Source of the DNA: a virus
Virus record (IMG/VR): IMGVR_UViG_3300015371_000002
Span: 60,251-124,250 of that record
Direction: 5' to 3' (one strand)
DNA: 64,000 nt
Both the position numbers and the translations under genes were made by a program. Numbering within the stretch: the first letter of the stretch is position 1; every line of letters begins with the position of its first letter. Shown piece by piece: positions 16,905 through 24,281 of the stretch. Below the pieces are notes generated by a model. That model was given only the letters and a program-made list of their open reading frames with translations, was not told the origin of the DNA and did not search any database.

Positions 16905-16914
16905 GGATTACCGC

Positions 16915-16943
16915 TTGACGATACCCCACGGTATCCTTATGTA
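16915..16943 (+). promoter_or_regulatory. Promoter-operator copy 2 (TTGACG-17-TATGTA)
   Basis: Identical to copy 3 over about 38 bases (from GGATTACCGC through TTATGT). The spacer contains ATACC-CCAC-GGTAT. It drives the 56-residue gene at 16960 and probably 17164. Confidence 0.65.
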
Positions 16944-16959
16944 GGGGGCAACGAAGCGG

Positions 16960-17130
16960 ATGGATACACAGATGACTACCTACCGCGTCACAGCCCAGAG
17001 CTACACCAGCAGCCAGCGGATTGCGAAGCTAATCACCAGTGACACTGAGCAGTCCGCACTACGGCAAGCTAACAAGGAGCTCGATGGCGATTGGTATGTT
17101 CTGGATATCAAGCCGGTATCTAAGGCATAG
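16960..17130 (+). CDS. Small hypothetical protein (56 aa)
   Basis: Reads MDTQMTTYRVTAQSY to the end DIKPVSKA. Two in-frame ATGs (16960, 16972) are possible; the first has AGGGGG twelve bases upstream. Pattern of alternating polar and hydrophobic residues suggests a small alpha-beta fold. It lies just downstream of promoter copy 2. No family recognised. Confidence 0.55.
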   Translation: MDTQMTTYRVTAQSYTSSQRIAKLITSDTEQSALRQANKELDGDWYVLDIKPVSKA

Positions 17131-17163
17131 GCGCCCAAACAAGCAAACCCAAAGGCAACGACA

Positions 17164-17460
17164 ATGACAAAGCATCGCACCCGAAAGTCACGAATTGAGA
17201 TTATGGTTGTTACACTGCCGGCATACTGGGCATGCGCAATAGTCAATGGCGATTGCAGCAGTATGGATGATACGGAAGTTTCCGACATGGAGCGTGAGCT
17301 TGAAGCGCTATCTGCTGAGGGCTGGTCAATTATTGACGTTGCTCGCGATAAGAGCGGGGAGCCCGACGAGTCGCGCTTTACATCGTCCTTCCGTCTGTAT
17401 GGCGGCAATTGCGCTGGTGGCGACGTATTGGATTACGTGGCTATTCGCGACAAGCGCTAA
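17164..17460 (+). CDS. Conserved phage protein, DUF6926-like
   Basis: 98 residues. The segment IEIMVVTLPAYWACAIVNGD followed by RELEALSAEGWSIIDVARD and the C-terminal LYGGNCAGGDVLDYVAI matches a small family seen in phages and plasmids (ITLPAYWA...INGD). Function unknown. A truncated relative appears at 30297-30422 on the other strand. The leader GCAAACCCAAAGG precedes the ATG. Confidence 0.6.
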   Translation: MTKHRTRKSRIEIMVVTLPAYWACAIVNGDCSSMDDTEVSDMERELEALSAEGWSIIDVARDKSGEPDESRFTSSFRLYGGNCAGGDVLDYVAIRDKR

Positions 17461-17470
17461 GGCGGACACA

Positions 17471-17509
17471 TAGCAGCGTTACGGCGCTGCTATAGCCTGC
17501 CTTCGCAGG
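17471..17509 (+). other. Tandem hairpins after the DUF6926-like gene
   Basis: TAGCAGCG (17471-17478) pairs perfectly with CGCTGCTA (17485-17492), and CCTGC (17496-17500) with GCAGG (17505-17509) around a CTTC tetraloop. No U-run follows, so this is more likely an mRNA stability or processing element than a terminator. Confidence 0.4.
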
Positions 17510-17540
17510 AAACATAACAAGAGCAACCCAAGAGGTTACA

Positions 17541-17924
17541 ATGAGAACTAAGCACACAGAGCCGCTGTCCAACTGGTGGACCGGAACGGAATCGGCGTGG
17601 GAGCGGTTGCCCTATGACGAACGCAAGGAATTAGCATTTGCGGCAACGGGTTGTGAAGTTGCATGGCCACGTTGGCCCGCGCCAGTTCACTGCTTGCATA
17701 CAGACTGCCGCATCCGGCGCGGCGAAATTCTGCCGATCGTGAAGCTTAACGGCACCATGCGGTATGAAGCCCAAACCGGCTGGTGGCGCTTTATCGAGGA
17801 CCGCAATCAACTGGCGCGGATATACCGCCACTACCGCCGGGAAGCACGCAAGGTCGGCGAGTATGATCTATGGAAGCTTGGCGCTGTTGGTGTGGCTTTG
17901 TTAGGCGTTTCGCTTTCCAAGTAA
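17541..17924 (+). CDS. Hypothetical protein with C-terminal membrane helix
   Basis: 127 residues. Trp-rich N-terminus (LSNWWTGTESAWERLPYDE), a CLHTDCRIRRGEI segment, and a C-terminal hydrophobic helix LGAVGVALLGVSL. AAGAGG five bases before the ATG. Could be tail-anchored. Family unknown. Confidence 0.6.
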   Translation: MRTKHTEPLSNWWTGTESAWERLPYDERKELAFAATGCEVAWPRWPAPVHCLHTDCRIRRGEILPIVKLNGTMRYEAQTGWWRFIEDRNQLARIYRHYRREARKVGEYDLWKLGAVGVALLGVSLSK

Positions 17925-17974
17925 CGGGAGTAGCAACCGCCGGCCGAAACGCGATTAAATAGTCGGATTACCGC

Positions 17975-18003
17975 TTGACGATACCCCACGGTATCCTTAT
18001 GTT
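17975..18003 (+). promoter_or_regulatory. Promoter-operator copy 3 (TTGACG-17-TATGTT)
   Basis: Same boxes and ATACC-CCAC-GGTAT palindrome as copy 2, with a 35-base leader to the ATG at 18038. The leader contains GCAAACCCAAAAGGAG, a second recurrent leader sequence. Confidence 0.7.
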
Positions 18004-18037
18004 GTGGGTAACGCAGCAAACCCAAAAGGAGACAACA

Positions 18038-18397
18038 ATGGAACACTGGGAAACGGTCTGGCAATTCAATACCGCACGCTACACGGTGGCGCTGTCTGTC
18101 AGCGACGAAGAGTCAGATCCTGCGGACAGTTTCAGTTTTGAGGATGATGTCGAATATGCTCGTGAAGGCGGTTGGCATTGGTTCTGCGCACGGGTGCAAG
18201 TCATCTTCCGCGACGAGAACAACCCGAAGAACTGGGCGGTGCGGCGTGACTTGGTGTTAGGCGAGGACTTCATCGGCGGATGTAGCTATGAAGACTTAAA
18301 GTCCTTCAGGTCTGACGGCTATTTCCGCGACATGGTGGCGGAAGCCATTAGCGAGGCGCGCGGCAAGCTGTCTCGGTTGTGCAGTAAGGCAGCATAG
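18038..18397 (+). CDS. Conserved phage protein of unknown function
   Basis: 119 residues, beginning MEHWETVWQFNTARYTVAL, with an FEDDVEYAREGGWHWFCARV segment, a GEDFIGGCSYEDLKSF segment and the ending YFRDMVAEAISEARGKL. This arrangement is familiar from many tailed phages of Proteobacteria, where it is always uncharacterised. AAAAGGAG precedes the ATG; promoter copy 3 drives it. Confidence 0.7.
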   Translation: MEHWETVWQFNTARYTVALSVSDEESDPADSFSFEDDVEYAREGGWHWFCARVQVIFRDENNPKNWAVRRDLVLGEDFIGGCSYEDLKSFRSDGYFRDMVAEAISEARGKLSRLCSKAA

Positions 18398-18406
18398 GAG
18401 AGGACA

Positions 18407-18649
18407 ATGCACGCGCTTTCAGTAATCCGCTATCCTTCGGGGCGCTACGGCTTCGTCGGCAGGGTGCCCGCTGTTCTGGCTTATGAGGGCAGCGAAGAAG
18501 ACATGGAAACCGCTGCCCACTACGGGCCGGGAATTGCACGAAGGATTGCGAGCAGGAACGGCCGCGAATTCCGCGCGCTCTCATGGGCCACTCGCGAGGA
18601 TGCGCTTGCTGCCGCTGCTGCCCACGGCTTCGACGTCCATAACGGCTGA
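18407..18649 (+). CDS. Conserved small phage protein (80 aa)
   Basis: Begins MHALSVIRYPSGRYGFVGRVP and ends ALAAAAAHGFDVHNG. The GRYGFVG...P pattern recurs in small phage proteins that lie next to the 18038-type gene. Ribosome site AGGAGAGG. Ten bases after the upstream stop, so same operon. Unknown function. Confidence 0.65.
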   Translation: MHALSVIRYPSGRYGFVGRVPAVLAYEGSEEDMETAAHYGPGIARRIASRNGREFRALSWATREDALAAAAAHGFDVHNG

Positions 18650-18757
18650 CCATGCTGTAAGGTGCACCTGTGCGGTGTCACCTTGCACAATGGCCAGAGT
18701 GACCATTGACGCGCCATACAGAGGGCGCGACGGCACATAAACGGAAGGCAAACCCAG

Positions 18758-19339
18758 ATGTCAGCGACCAACAAGTGCCCATGTTGTGGGCGCGCCATGC
18801 CGCGCCAGCGGACAGCGACAAAACCTAAGCTAATGACGGGCGAACAGTTCTTTGAAGCTCGCATGGTAGCCTGTCGCGCGATTGCGGCAGACCTAGGCGA
18901 AAATTGGCATCTAGTCGAGGGTGCAAGCTACTGGGCCACGATTCCCGCCAGGCTGCGATCGTTCAAAACCGCACGCGGCACAAAGATTAGGTGCAACCGT
19001 GAGGTAAGGTTGCCAGCGGGCCGGTATTGGCCGGCGGGCTGTCTGCCTGACGGTTTAGTCGTGGCTCCGCCGTATGCCAGAGACAAGACTCCGCCAGAGG
19101 TGGTGCGGCGCATGGCGGCGACACGCGAGCTTGGCAGGCTGGAACGTGAATATTCCCACGATCGCAGCCGTGCATTGCACGTCAACGTTCGTTGGCATGA
19201 CTCAAACTTGAGTCGCTACTACACGCCAGAGGATAGGGCAGCAGATATACAACGGGCTTGGGACGTTCGCCGCGAGCTTTCACAGGCTAGACGCGACAGG
19301 GCTCTGGTCGCTGATGATACCCTGCCTATGGCAGCATGA
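18758..19339 (+). CDS. Zinc-ribbon protein of unknown function
   Basis: 193 residues. N-terminal CPCCGRAMP zinc knuckle, a helical centre and a basic C-terminal half (YTPEDRAADIQRAWDVRREL). The ATG is preceded by GCAAACCCAG and, further up, GGAAGG. The 108-base gap before it holds short inverted repeats (CGCGCC/GGCGCG near 18709-18728). Family unknown. Confidence 0.6.
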   Translation: MSATNKCPCCGRAMPRQRTATKPKLMTGEQFFEARMVACRAIAADLGENWHLVEGASYWATIPARLRSFKTARGTKIRCNREVRLPAGRYWPAGCLPDGLVVAPPYARDKTPPEVVRRMAATRELGRLEREYSHDRSRALHVNVRWHDSNLSRYYTPEDRAADIQRAWDVRRELSQARRDRALVADDTLPMAA

Positions 19340-19401
19340 CATGACGGCGTGCTGCGCTCACGTGGCAGGCTACCCCTCTCCAATCGAAGGAGATTAGTAA
19401 G

Positions 19402-19647
19402 ATGGACAAGAAAAGAACAAAGACGGCATATGGCGAATATCGTCCAGATTTGGGTCGCTTCATACTGCGCCCAGTGAAGCGCATTCCATTTATGGCGCCA
19501 ATTCCTTGCGCGGTGTTCCCTTCGATACAAGAAGCCGAGCAGGCTGCCGACGCCCATGGTTATCGAGTTATCTGGGACAAGTCACCCACTCCAATCGAAG
19601 GGGGCCAATTCCGGGCTCCCTGTCCAATCGAAGGGGATCGAAAATGA
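19402..19647 (+). CDS. Hypothetical protein ending in translated repeat (81 aa)
   Basis: Begins MDKKRTKTAYGEYRPDLGRF; residues 40-58 (VFPSIQEAEQAADAHGYRVI) look like a small alpha-beta domain. Its last 20 residues are encoded by two consecutive start-associated repeats (SPTPIEGG...CPIEGDRK). Start defined by the repeat at 19380. Stop overlaps the next ATG (ATGA). Function unknown. Confidence 0.6.
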   Translation: MDKKRTKTAYGEYRPDLGRFILRPVKRIPFMAPIPCAVFPSIQEAEQAADAHGYRVIWDKSPTPIEGGQFRAPCPIEGDRK

Positions 19648-19853
19648 ATCTCAGTGAGAGAACCGCGTTGATCAATCGCATTGCTAGCCTGCCCGGACCC
19701 GTCACGCTTGACGGAAAGCCGGCGCTGATTTGCGGACTGACCAGCGACTTCCTAACCGTGGTCACTATGACCTTACCGCGAGTGTCTTGTCAGTTCTCGT
19801 GGGAAGCGGTGGCGCGATTGCTCGACAAGGGCGGAGCTTTCCGTTCCTTCTGA
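19644..19853 (+). CDS. Hypothetical protein (69 aa)
   Basis: Begins MNLSERTALINRIASLPG, with a predicted beta-rich middle (VTLDGKPALICGL). Overlaps the previous gene by four bases and starts 20 bases after the repeat at 19624. No family recognised. Confidence 0.6.
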   Translation: MNLSERTALINRIASLPGPVTLDGKPALICGLTSDFLTVVTMTLPRVSCQFSWEAVARLLDKGGAFRSF

Positions 19854-19910
19854 CCAGTCTCGATCCTGTCCTCGCTTCGGTAGCATAACTCCAATCGAAG
19901 GAGCTTTGAA

Positions 19911-20069
19911 ATGAAGACCTATACACTTAGCGTCCTTGTCTCAGTCGACCTAGCGTTTTCCAACGACGAAGCGGCGAAAGAATGGGCGGAAGAGCACACT
20001 GTTTTCGATATGCTCGACAAAGGCGCTGGCGTTGGTGAAGTCGTCATTACTCCAATCGAAGGGGATTAA
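19911..20069 (+). CDS. Small protein (52 aa) with TPIEGD tail
   Basis: Reads MKTYTLSVLVSVDLAF, then an acidic helix DEAAKEWAEEH, ending VVITPIEGD. The last residues are encoded by the next start-associated repeat. Starts after the repeat at 19891. The form resembles other small phage proteins of beta-alpha type, function unknown. Confidence 0.6.
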   Translation: MKTYTLSVLVSVDLAFSNDEAAKEWAEEHTVFDMLDKGAGVGEVVITPIEGD

Positions 20070-20070
20070 A

Positions 20071-20271
20071 ATGCTCACTCTCAGAGAGGCCGACATACTC
20101 CGCGCCTACTGGCGCCAAACCTACGCCGTAGTGCGCGTCCGTCGGGATGGCACAGTTGAGGCGAAGCAGTGCCCATCATCGCCGTGGGCCATCCTGGAAA
20201 CGCCGGAACAAGCGCGCCTTAGCGCCGCCGAGCTCTTGGCCATTCCGGGCAATCGAAGGGGATCGAAATGA
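20071..20271 (+). CDS. Hypothetical protein (66 aa)
   Basis: Begins MLTLREADILRAYWRQTYAV. Starts one base after the previous stop, 19 bases after the repeat at 20052. The tail NRRGSK is the next repeat read in another frame. Stop overlaps the next start (ATGA). Confidence 0.6.
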   Translation: MLTLREADILRAYWRQTYAVVRVRRDGTVEAKQCPSSPWAILETPEQARLSAAELLAIPGNRRGSK

Positions 20272-20432
20272 CAATGCATGATCTAGGGGACGTGTTTCAA
20301 CACGCGTTTCACCACGAACGATCCCCGCGAGCGAGCGCGGCGGAGGTCGCGACATTCTGCGGCATGGTGGCCGCTGCGCTGCTGGTGACGTGGTTCACCA
20401 CGGGCCACGCGTTGCTTATGGCGATGCGGTAG
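20268..20432 (+). CDS. Small membrane protein (54 aa)
   Basis: Begins MTMHDLGDVFQHAFHHE, followed by a hydrophobic helix (VATFCGMVAAALLVTWF) and a short tail. Overlaps the upstream gene by four bases and uses a diverged repeat (GCAATCGAAGGGG) as ribosome site. Unknown function. Confidence 0.55.
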   Translation: MTMHDLGDVFQHAFHHERSPRASAAEVATFCGMVAAALLVTWFTTGHALLMAMR

Positions 20433-20458
20433 ACCCATTCCAATCGAAGGGGGCCAAA

Positions 20459-20701
20459 ATGGCCATGAAACGTCAGCGCCTATGGACCGTATGGGGACAA
20501 GATCCCCTGCGCCCAGGCAATCGCATGTTCAAGACCGAAGCTGAAGCATTGGCCTATGCGGCCGTGCTGGCGCCGATATCTAGCGGATGGGCGATGGTTC
20601 AGGATCATTGGACGCGCGAGATCAGGACCGTGCGGGCGATATACCCCACTCCAATCGAAGGGGAGCGAAAATACCCTGTCCAATCGAAGAATACCGATTG
20701 A
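20459..20701 (+). CDS. Hypothetical protein (80 aa) with translated-repeat tail
   Basis: Begins MAMKRQRLWTVWGQDPLRPG. Middle portion FKTEAEALAYAAVLAP resembles a short helical domain. Residues from TPIEGERK onward are encoded by two orphan repeats (20651, 20680) that lead into promoter copy 4, so its 3' end may have been extended by repeat insertion. Confidence 0.55.
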   Translation: MAMKRQRLWTVWGQDPLRPGNRMFKTEAEALAYAAVLAPISSGWAMVQDHWTREIRTVRAIYPTPIEGERKYPVQSKNTD

Positions 20702-20726
20702 CAGATACCCTGCGGTATACTATATT
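20698..20726 (+). promoter_or_regulatory. Promoter-operator copy 4 (TTGACA-17-TATATT)
   Basis: Best match to the sigma70 consensus of the four. Spacer holds ATACC-CTGC-GGTAT. The leader to the ATG at 20764 contains GCAAATCCAGAGG. Confidence 0.7.
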
Positions 20727-20763
20727 GCAGGCAACAACAATTCAGCAAATCCAGAGGCAACCA

Positions 20764-21330
20764 ATGACCGAATATAGCAATCCACGCTTACGCGCCGTGA
20801 TCGACAATTGGCCCATCGGCAGCAAGCGTTGCACCGCAACGTTTATGATCGAGCGCAACGGCAAGGGAGAGCGCGGAGTTCGCACAACGGTTGGTGCACC
20901 CAAGAAGCTGACCTATGCCCGCAAGGCGCGCATTGTCGACGGTGACGATGGGCGAACGTATATCGCCGAGCTGTCGGCATACGGTTTCGTCTCAATTATG
21001 CGCGGCGACATGAAGTTTCAGCATGAAGCGGTGTTCGATACCGACCCGCGGTTTCGGGCGATCATGTCGCTATTCTCGGAGGGCCGACAGATGACCTGCT
21101 TTCCCGTTCGTGAGCCATCACTCGCAGCGTTAACCGACGCGCCAGTGTCTTTCCGCTACGGATCGAACAAGCGGCGCATCCTAGTCGATGCGTTGACGGC
21201 TCGGGCCATCCTGGCCGTTGTCGCTGCTATCAGCGATGAGAACCGCGAGAAGCTAGAGCGTATGATTAAGTCACCATCCGGACTTGCGAAAGTTGCCGAC
21301 TTTGCCATGAGCAAGTGTTCGATAGCTTGA
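20764..21330 (+). CDS. Hypothetical protein (188 aa) under promoter copy 4
   Basis: Begins MTEYSNPRLRAVIDNWPIGS. Beta-rich first half with a basic patch (KKLTYARKARIVDGDDGRTY), helical C-terminus (ENREKLERMIKSPSG). AGAGG before the ATG. Largest gene in this part of the array and the only one with its own promoter copy in the repeat zone. Family unknown. Confidence 0.65.
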   Translation: MTEYSNPRLRAVIDNWPIGSKRCTATFMIERNGKGERGVRTTVGAPKKLTYARKARIVDGDDGRTYIAELSAYGFVSIMRGDMKFQHEAVFDTDPRFRAIMSLFSEGRQMTCFPVREPSLAALTDAPVSFRYGSNKRRILVDALTARAILAVVAAISDENREKLERMIKSPSGLAKVADFAMSKCSIA

Positions 21331-21362
21331 CTCTCGCATGTCCAATCGAAGGGGATCATTCA

Positions 21363-21608
21363 ATGGAACACGTCACGCGATATGTCGGCACCTATGTGAA
21401 CAGCAACGGCGAGCGAACCTTAATGTCGGCAGCACAAGGACGCCATACCTACGCTTCGGCTGAAGAAGCGCAGGCCTGGATCGACGCTGTTACCACGAAC
21501 AACAGCGCCGATACGCTGAGGCAGGTCTGGGGCGATAACCCGCAATTCGAGGTTCGCCCCTGCCCCTGCTACCCGGGGCACTTTGACCCGCAAACTGTAT
21601 GGTTCTGA
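21363..21608 (+). CDS. Hypothetical protein (81 aa)
   Basis: Begins MEHVTRYVGTYVNSNGERT; the centre ASAEEAQAWIDAVT resembles the small alpha-beta proteins in this run. Starts 21 bases after the repeat at 21342. Ends CYPGHFDPQTVWF. No known family. Confidence 0.6.
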   Translation: MEHVTRYVGTYVNSNGERTLMSAAQGRHTYASAEEAQAWIDAVTTNNSADTLRQVWGDNPQFEVRPCPCYPGHFDPQTVWF

Positions 21609-21673
21609 CGGCGCGGGCGCCCCATTCATAGCGGGGCGCCTCTCCAATCGAAGGAGCGAAATAGGAGGAAATC

Positions 21674-22136
21674 ATAGGCTTAGATATGTATTTGGAAAAG
21701 CGCCCATTACGTGAAGAACTGGGACAACATGGGACCGGAAGAGCGGCATCAGGTAACGGTGCTAAAAGGTGGCAAGCCGACGACCATTAAGCCGGAACGC
21801 GTCAGTTACGTGATCGAGCAGGTTGCATACTGGCGTAAGGCAAACGCTATTCATCAGTGGTTCGTCGAACACGTGCAGAATGGCGAAGATGACTGCAAGC
21901 CATATGTATGCGACTCTGACAAGCTGAAGGAACTATTGAGCGCAGTGGATGCGGTGCTGAAATGCCGCAAGAAGGCCAAGGAACTATTACCCACACAGGA
22001 AGGGTTTTTCTTCGGCAGCATCGAGTATGACGAATACTATCGGCAATACCTGAAGGACACCAAGCGGATGCTTGAGGAGATCCTTGCCGAACCCGATGCA
22101 GACATCAGTGAGTATGTTTATCAGTCTAGTTGGTAA
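21674..22136 (+). pseudogene. GLDMYL-type phage protein with lost start and frameshift
   Basis: Reading from ATA at 21674 gives GLDMYLEKR, then a one-base shift near CCC at 21703-21705 restores YVKNWDNMGPEERH and the rest of the family (YWRKANAIHQWFVEHVQ, DDCKPYV, LLPTQEGFFFG, DEYYRQYLKDTKRM, ending YQSSW). The family normally begins MGLDMYL..YVKNWD, so here the start codon is ATA and one base is extra. AGGAGG stands five bases before the ATA. A shortened product could start at GTG 21711 (141 aa). Either a decaying gene or a sequencing error. Confidence 0.7.
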
Positions 22137-22162
22137 CGCCGCTCCAATCGAAGGAGGCCAAA

Positions 22163-22351
22163 ATGATCGTCCGTAGTCCAGACCCGCGTTTGGTTCGTAA
22201 GGCGCACAAGGCGCTGATGTGGTCGCGCGATTATCAGAGCGGCGAGGCCACGCGACCAGATCCGCTGGCATTCACGCCGGAGATGGAGCGCGCCACGCAG
22301 CAGTGGATTGCGCACATGCTGCGTCTTGGCATTGGGAAGGAAACGCGATGA
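22163..22351 (+). CDS. Hypothetical protein (62 aa)
   Basis: Begins MIVRSPDPRLVRKAHKALMW and contains a WIAHMLRLGIGKE helix. Starts 19 bases after the repeat at 22144 (AAGGAGGCCAAAATG). Overlaps the next gene by four bases. Unknown family. Confidence 0.6.
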   Translation: MIVRSPDPRLVRKAHKALMWSRDYQSGEATRPDPLAFTPEMERATQQWIAHMLRLGIGKETR

Positions 22352-22788
22352 AAACCGATGACGATGATGCGGCCATGCCAAAGAGCATGTTCGCCTTGCC
22401 CACGCACTTGCGGGACCTGCTGGACCGTTACGCGAAGGAGCGCGGGATCAAGAAGCCCGAAGCTGTGCGCCATATCCTGGCACTGTTCTTCGCCAGCCAA
22501 GAGGACGGACACCTGTCCAGCCAGGACGCGTTGGCGCGCATGGCGGAGGTGGCCGGGCAACAGGCTGGCAACCGCAACGCCCGCGAGCATGGCCGTGAGG
22601 CATGGTCAGGCGAGGATTTCCGCATAGCCGGCGAGGCAGCGGGGCGGATGGCGGCACGGTTGGCAGAAATCTGGGCCCCACTCCAATCGAAGGGGGCCGA
22701 ACCAGATGCTCTTACCTCGACCGATGTTGCCGTGGAGATTAGTGACGGTTTGGCTACCCCGAGGGTGGCCCGGCGGAAACGCGCGTGA
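22348..22788 (+). CDS. Ribbon-helix-helix-like regulator with extended tail
   Basis: 146 residues. Residues 10-50 (MPKSMFALPTHLRDLLDRYA...KKPEAVRHILALFFAS) fit an RHH or similar short DNA-binding domain. From about residue 115 a start-associated repeat (22683) is read in frame as PLQSKGAE, so the last 30 residues may be a later extension. GGAAGG before the ATG; coupled by ATGA to the previous gene. Confidence 0.6.
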   Translation: MKTDDDDAAMPKSMFALPTHLRDLLDRYAKERGIKKPEAVRHILALFFASQEDGHLSSQDALARMAEVAGQQAGNRNAREHGREAWSGEDFRIAGEAAGRMAARLAEIWAPLQSKGAEPDALTSTDVAVEISDGLATPRVARRKRA

Positions 22789-22828
22789 TCGCAACCCCAC
22801 TCCAATCGAAGGGGGCATGGAGGAAAGC

Positions 22829-23404
22829 ATGACTACCGAGCGGCGGGCGCAGCAGCACGAGCAAGTCCTAAGGCATTGCCTGCGAGCGCTAGCTGGCGAT
22901 TTGCTGCGTGCCATTGCGGGCGGTAGCGCCAGTAAGATTGTCGAACGCATTGGCGAGGCCAATGAGGCGATAGAGAATTGGTTTGATGGACGGCAGTGCA
23001 TGCCATTCGGCCAACGCACGGTCGAAGCTATGCTTTGGTTAGAGGAAGATCGCGACGGCTATGATGATCACAGAAAAGTCGAGCACGACATGATCATTGC
23101 CGCACTGCGAACGGTATCGGCTCGCATGCTACCTATGCCGCATATTCGTAATGATTGGTTTAAGTATGAAGACATCAACGCTCTAGCTGAGCTGCGCAAG
23201 AAGCGGCGAGAGCAGATGGAAAGAAAGTGGGCAAAATGGCGGGCGCGCTCGCCAGAGCACAAACAACCGGCAAATGATGTCTTACCGAAAGCCAACAAGG
23301 CGAAAGTCAACAAGACTGAACGACGGATCGCAATCCGAAAGCAAGCGCGGCAGGCTCAGAGAAGTCGTATGGGCATCGCCGCCACTCCAATCGAAGGAGA
23401 CTAA
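22829..23404 (+). CDS. Hypothetical basic helical protein (191 aa)
   Basis: Begins MTTERRAQQHEQVLRH. Helical N-terminal half, then a strongly basic tail (KKRREQMERKWAKWRAR, RRIAIRKQARQAQRSR) and a repeat-derived TPIEGD end. The ATG at 22829 has GGAGG five bases upstream; ATG 22817 is too close to the repeat's own GGGGG. Nucleic-acid binding is plausible from charge only. Confidence 0.6.
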   Translation: MTTERRAQQHEQVLRHCLRALAGDLLRAIAGGSASKIVERIGEANEAIENWFDGRQCMPFGQRTVEAMLWLEEDRDGYDDHRKVEHDMIIAALRTVSARMLPMPHIRNDWFKYEDINALAELRKKRREQMERKWAKWRARSPEHKQPANDVLPKANKAKVNKTERRIAIRKQARQAQRSRMGIAATPIEGD

Positions 23405-23406
23405 AT

Positions 23407-23511
23407 TTGGCATGTCCTGACATGGGCTGGCCGGCTGTCATTGGCGGGCTGGGGGCTCTCTGGGCAGTCGTGGCCCTGATGCTGGGGCTGGCCTGGTTGT
23501 TGCACGAATGA
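23407..23511 (+). CDS. Tiny single-helix membrane protein (34 aa)
   Basis: TTG start two bases after the previous stop, 20 bases from the repeat at 23387. Sequence LACPDMGWPAVIGGLGALW continues as one hydrophobic helix ending WLLHE. The repeat positions the start, which is the main evidence that it is translated. Confidence 0.5.
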   Translation: MACPDMGWPAVIGGLGALWAVVALMLGLAWLLHE

Positions 23512-23536
23512 CCCACTCCAATCGAAGGTGACTGAA

Positions 23537-24085
23537 ATGCGCCTCGTGCACTACGCGTCGGAGCCGTTTGGCGAGTTGGAGGAATTCGGTGAACCACCCG
23601 AGAAAGACTGGCGCACCTATTTCTACAAACCGCATGGTTTGTGGGTATCCGACGAAGATGCCGAGGGTGGCTGGCGTGAGTGGTGCATCGACAACCGGTT
23701 CAATCTGGAGTGCCTCACCCACGTGCATGATGTGGTATTGGCGCCCGATGCCAAGGTGTTGGTCATCAGCAACCCTCGTCGGCTCGACCAGTTCACCGCC
23801 GATTTTCGCCTACCGTCCTATTACGACAAGAAGCTTGCGGACGATATGCGGAGCTTCGTTGCAAGTTACGGCCTCGGATGGCGCGAGGTGGCGAAGATCT
23901 ACGACGGCCTGATTATTACGCCATACCTCTGGGAGCGGCGGCTCGATCCGACGTGCATGTGGTATTACGGATGGGATTGCGCCGGCGGTTGCTTATGGCA
24001 CACGCGCGCTATCCAGTCGGTCACGCTGCGTGAGGTCGTGCCAATCCCTGAGACCACTCCAATCGAAGGGGAGTCAAATGGTTGA
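23537..24085 (+). CDS. Conserved phage protein (KPHGLWVSD/WYYGWDCA type)
   Basis: 182 residues. Motifs FYKPHGLWVSDED, GWREWCIDNRF, THVHDVVLAPDAKVL, YDGLIITPYLWERRLD and WYYGWDCAGGCLWHTRAI recur, in this order, in an uncharacterised family common to many tailed phages. Starts after the repeat at 23518; the repeat at 24059 encodes its TTPIEGE tail. Function unknown. Confidence 0.75.
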   Translation: MRLVHYASEPFGELEEFGEPPEKDWRTYFYKPHGLWVSDEDAEGGWREWCIDNRFNLECLTHVHDVVLAPDAKVLVISNPRRLDQFTADFRLPSYYDKKLADDMRSFVASYGLGWREVAKIYDGLIITPYLWERRLDPTCMWYYGWDCAGGCLWHTRAIQSVTLREVVPIPETTPIEGESNG

Positions 24086-24281
24086 GCCTGACAGCATCGA
24101 GGTGGACGGCGTCTACCGCACCATGGAGGCGTTCTGGACGGTGACCGAGATCGTCGATGGTAAGGTGGACCTGCGCCGTGATGACGGAAAGCTGGCGCGG
24201 TTTGGCTTGGCGCACTTCGCACAGATCGTGGAACGTAGGGTTACTCCAATCGAAGGGGGCCAAAACAATGGACCACGGTGA
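24078..24281 (+). CDS. Hypothetical protein (67 aa)
   Basis: Begins MVEPDSIEVDGVYRTMEAFW, a beta-rich SH3-like pattern (VTEIVDGKVDLRRDDGKLARF). Overlaps the previous gene by eight bases. Its end (VTPIEGGQNNGPR) is repeat-encoded. Confidence 0.6.
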   Translation: MVEPDSIEVDGVYRTMEAFWTVTEIVDGKVDLRRDDGKLARFGLAHFAQIVERRVTPIEGGQNNGPR

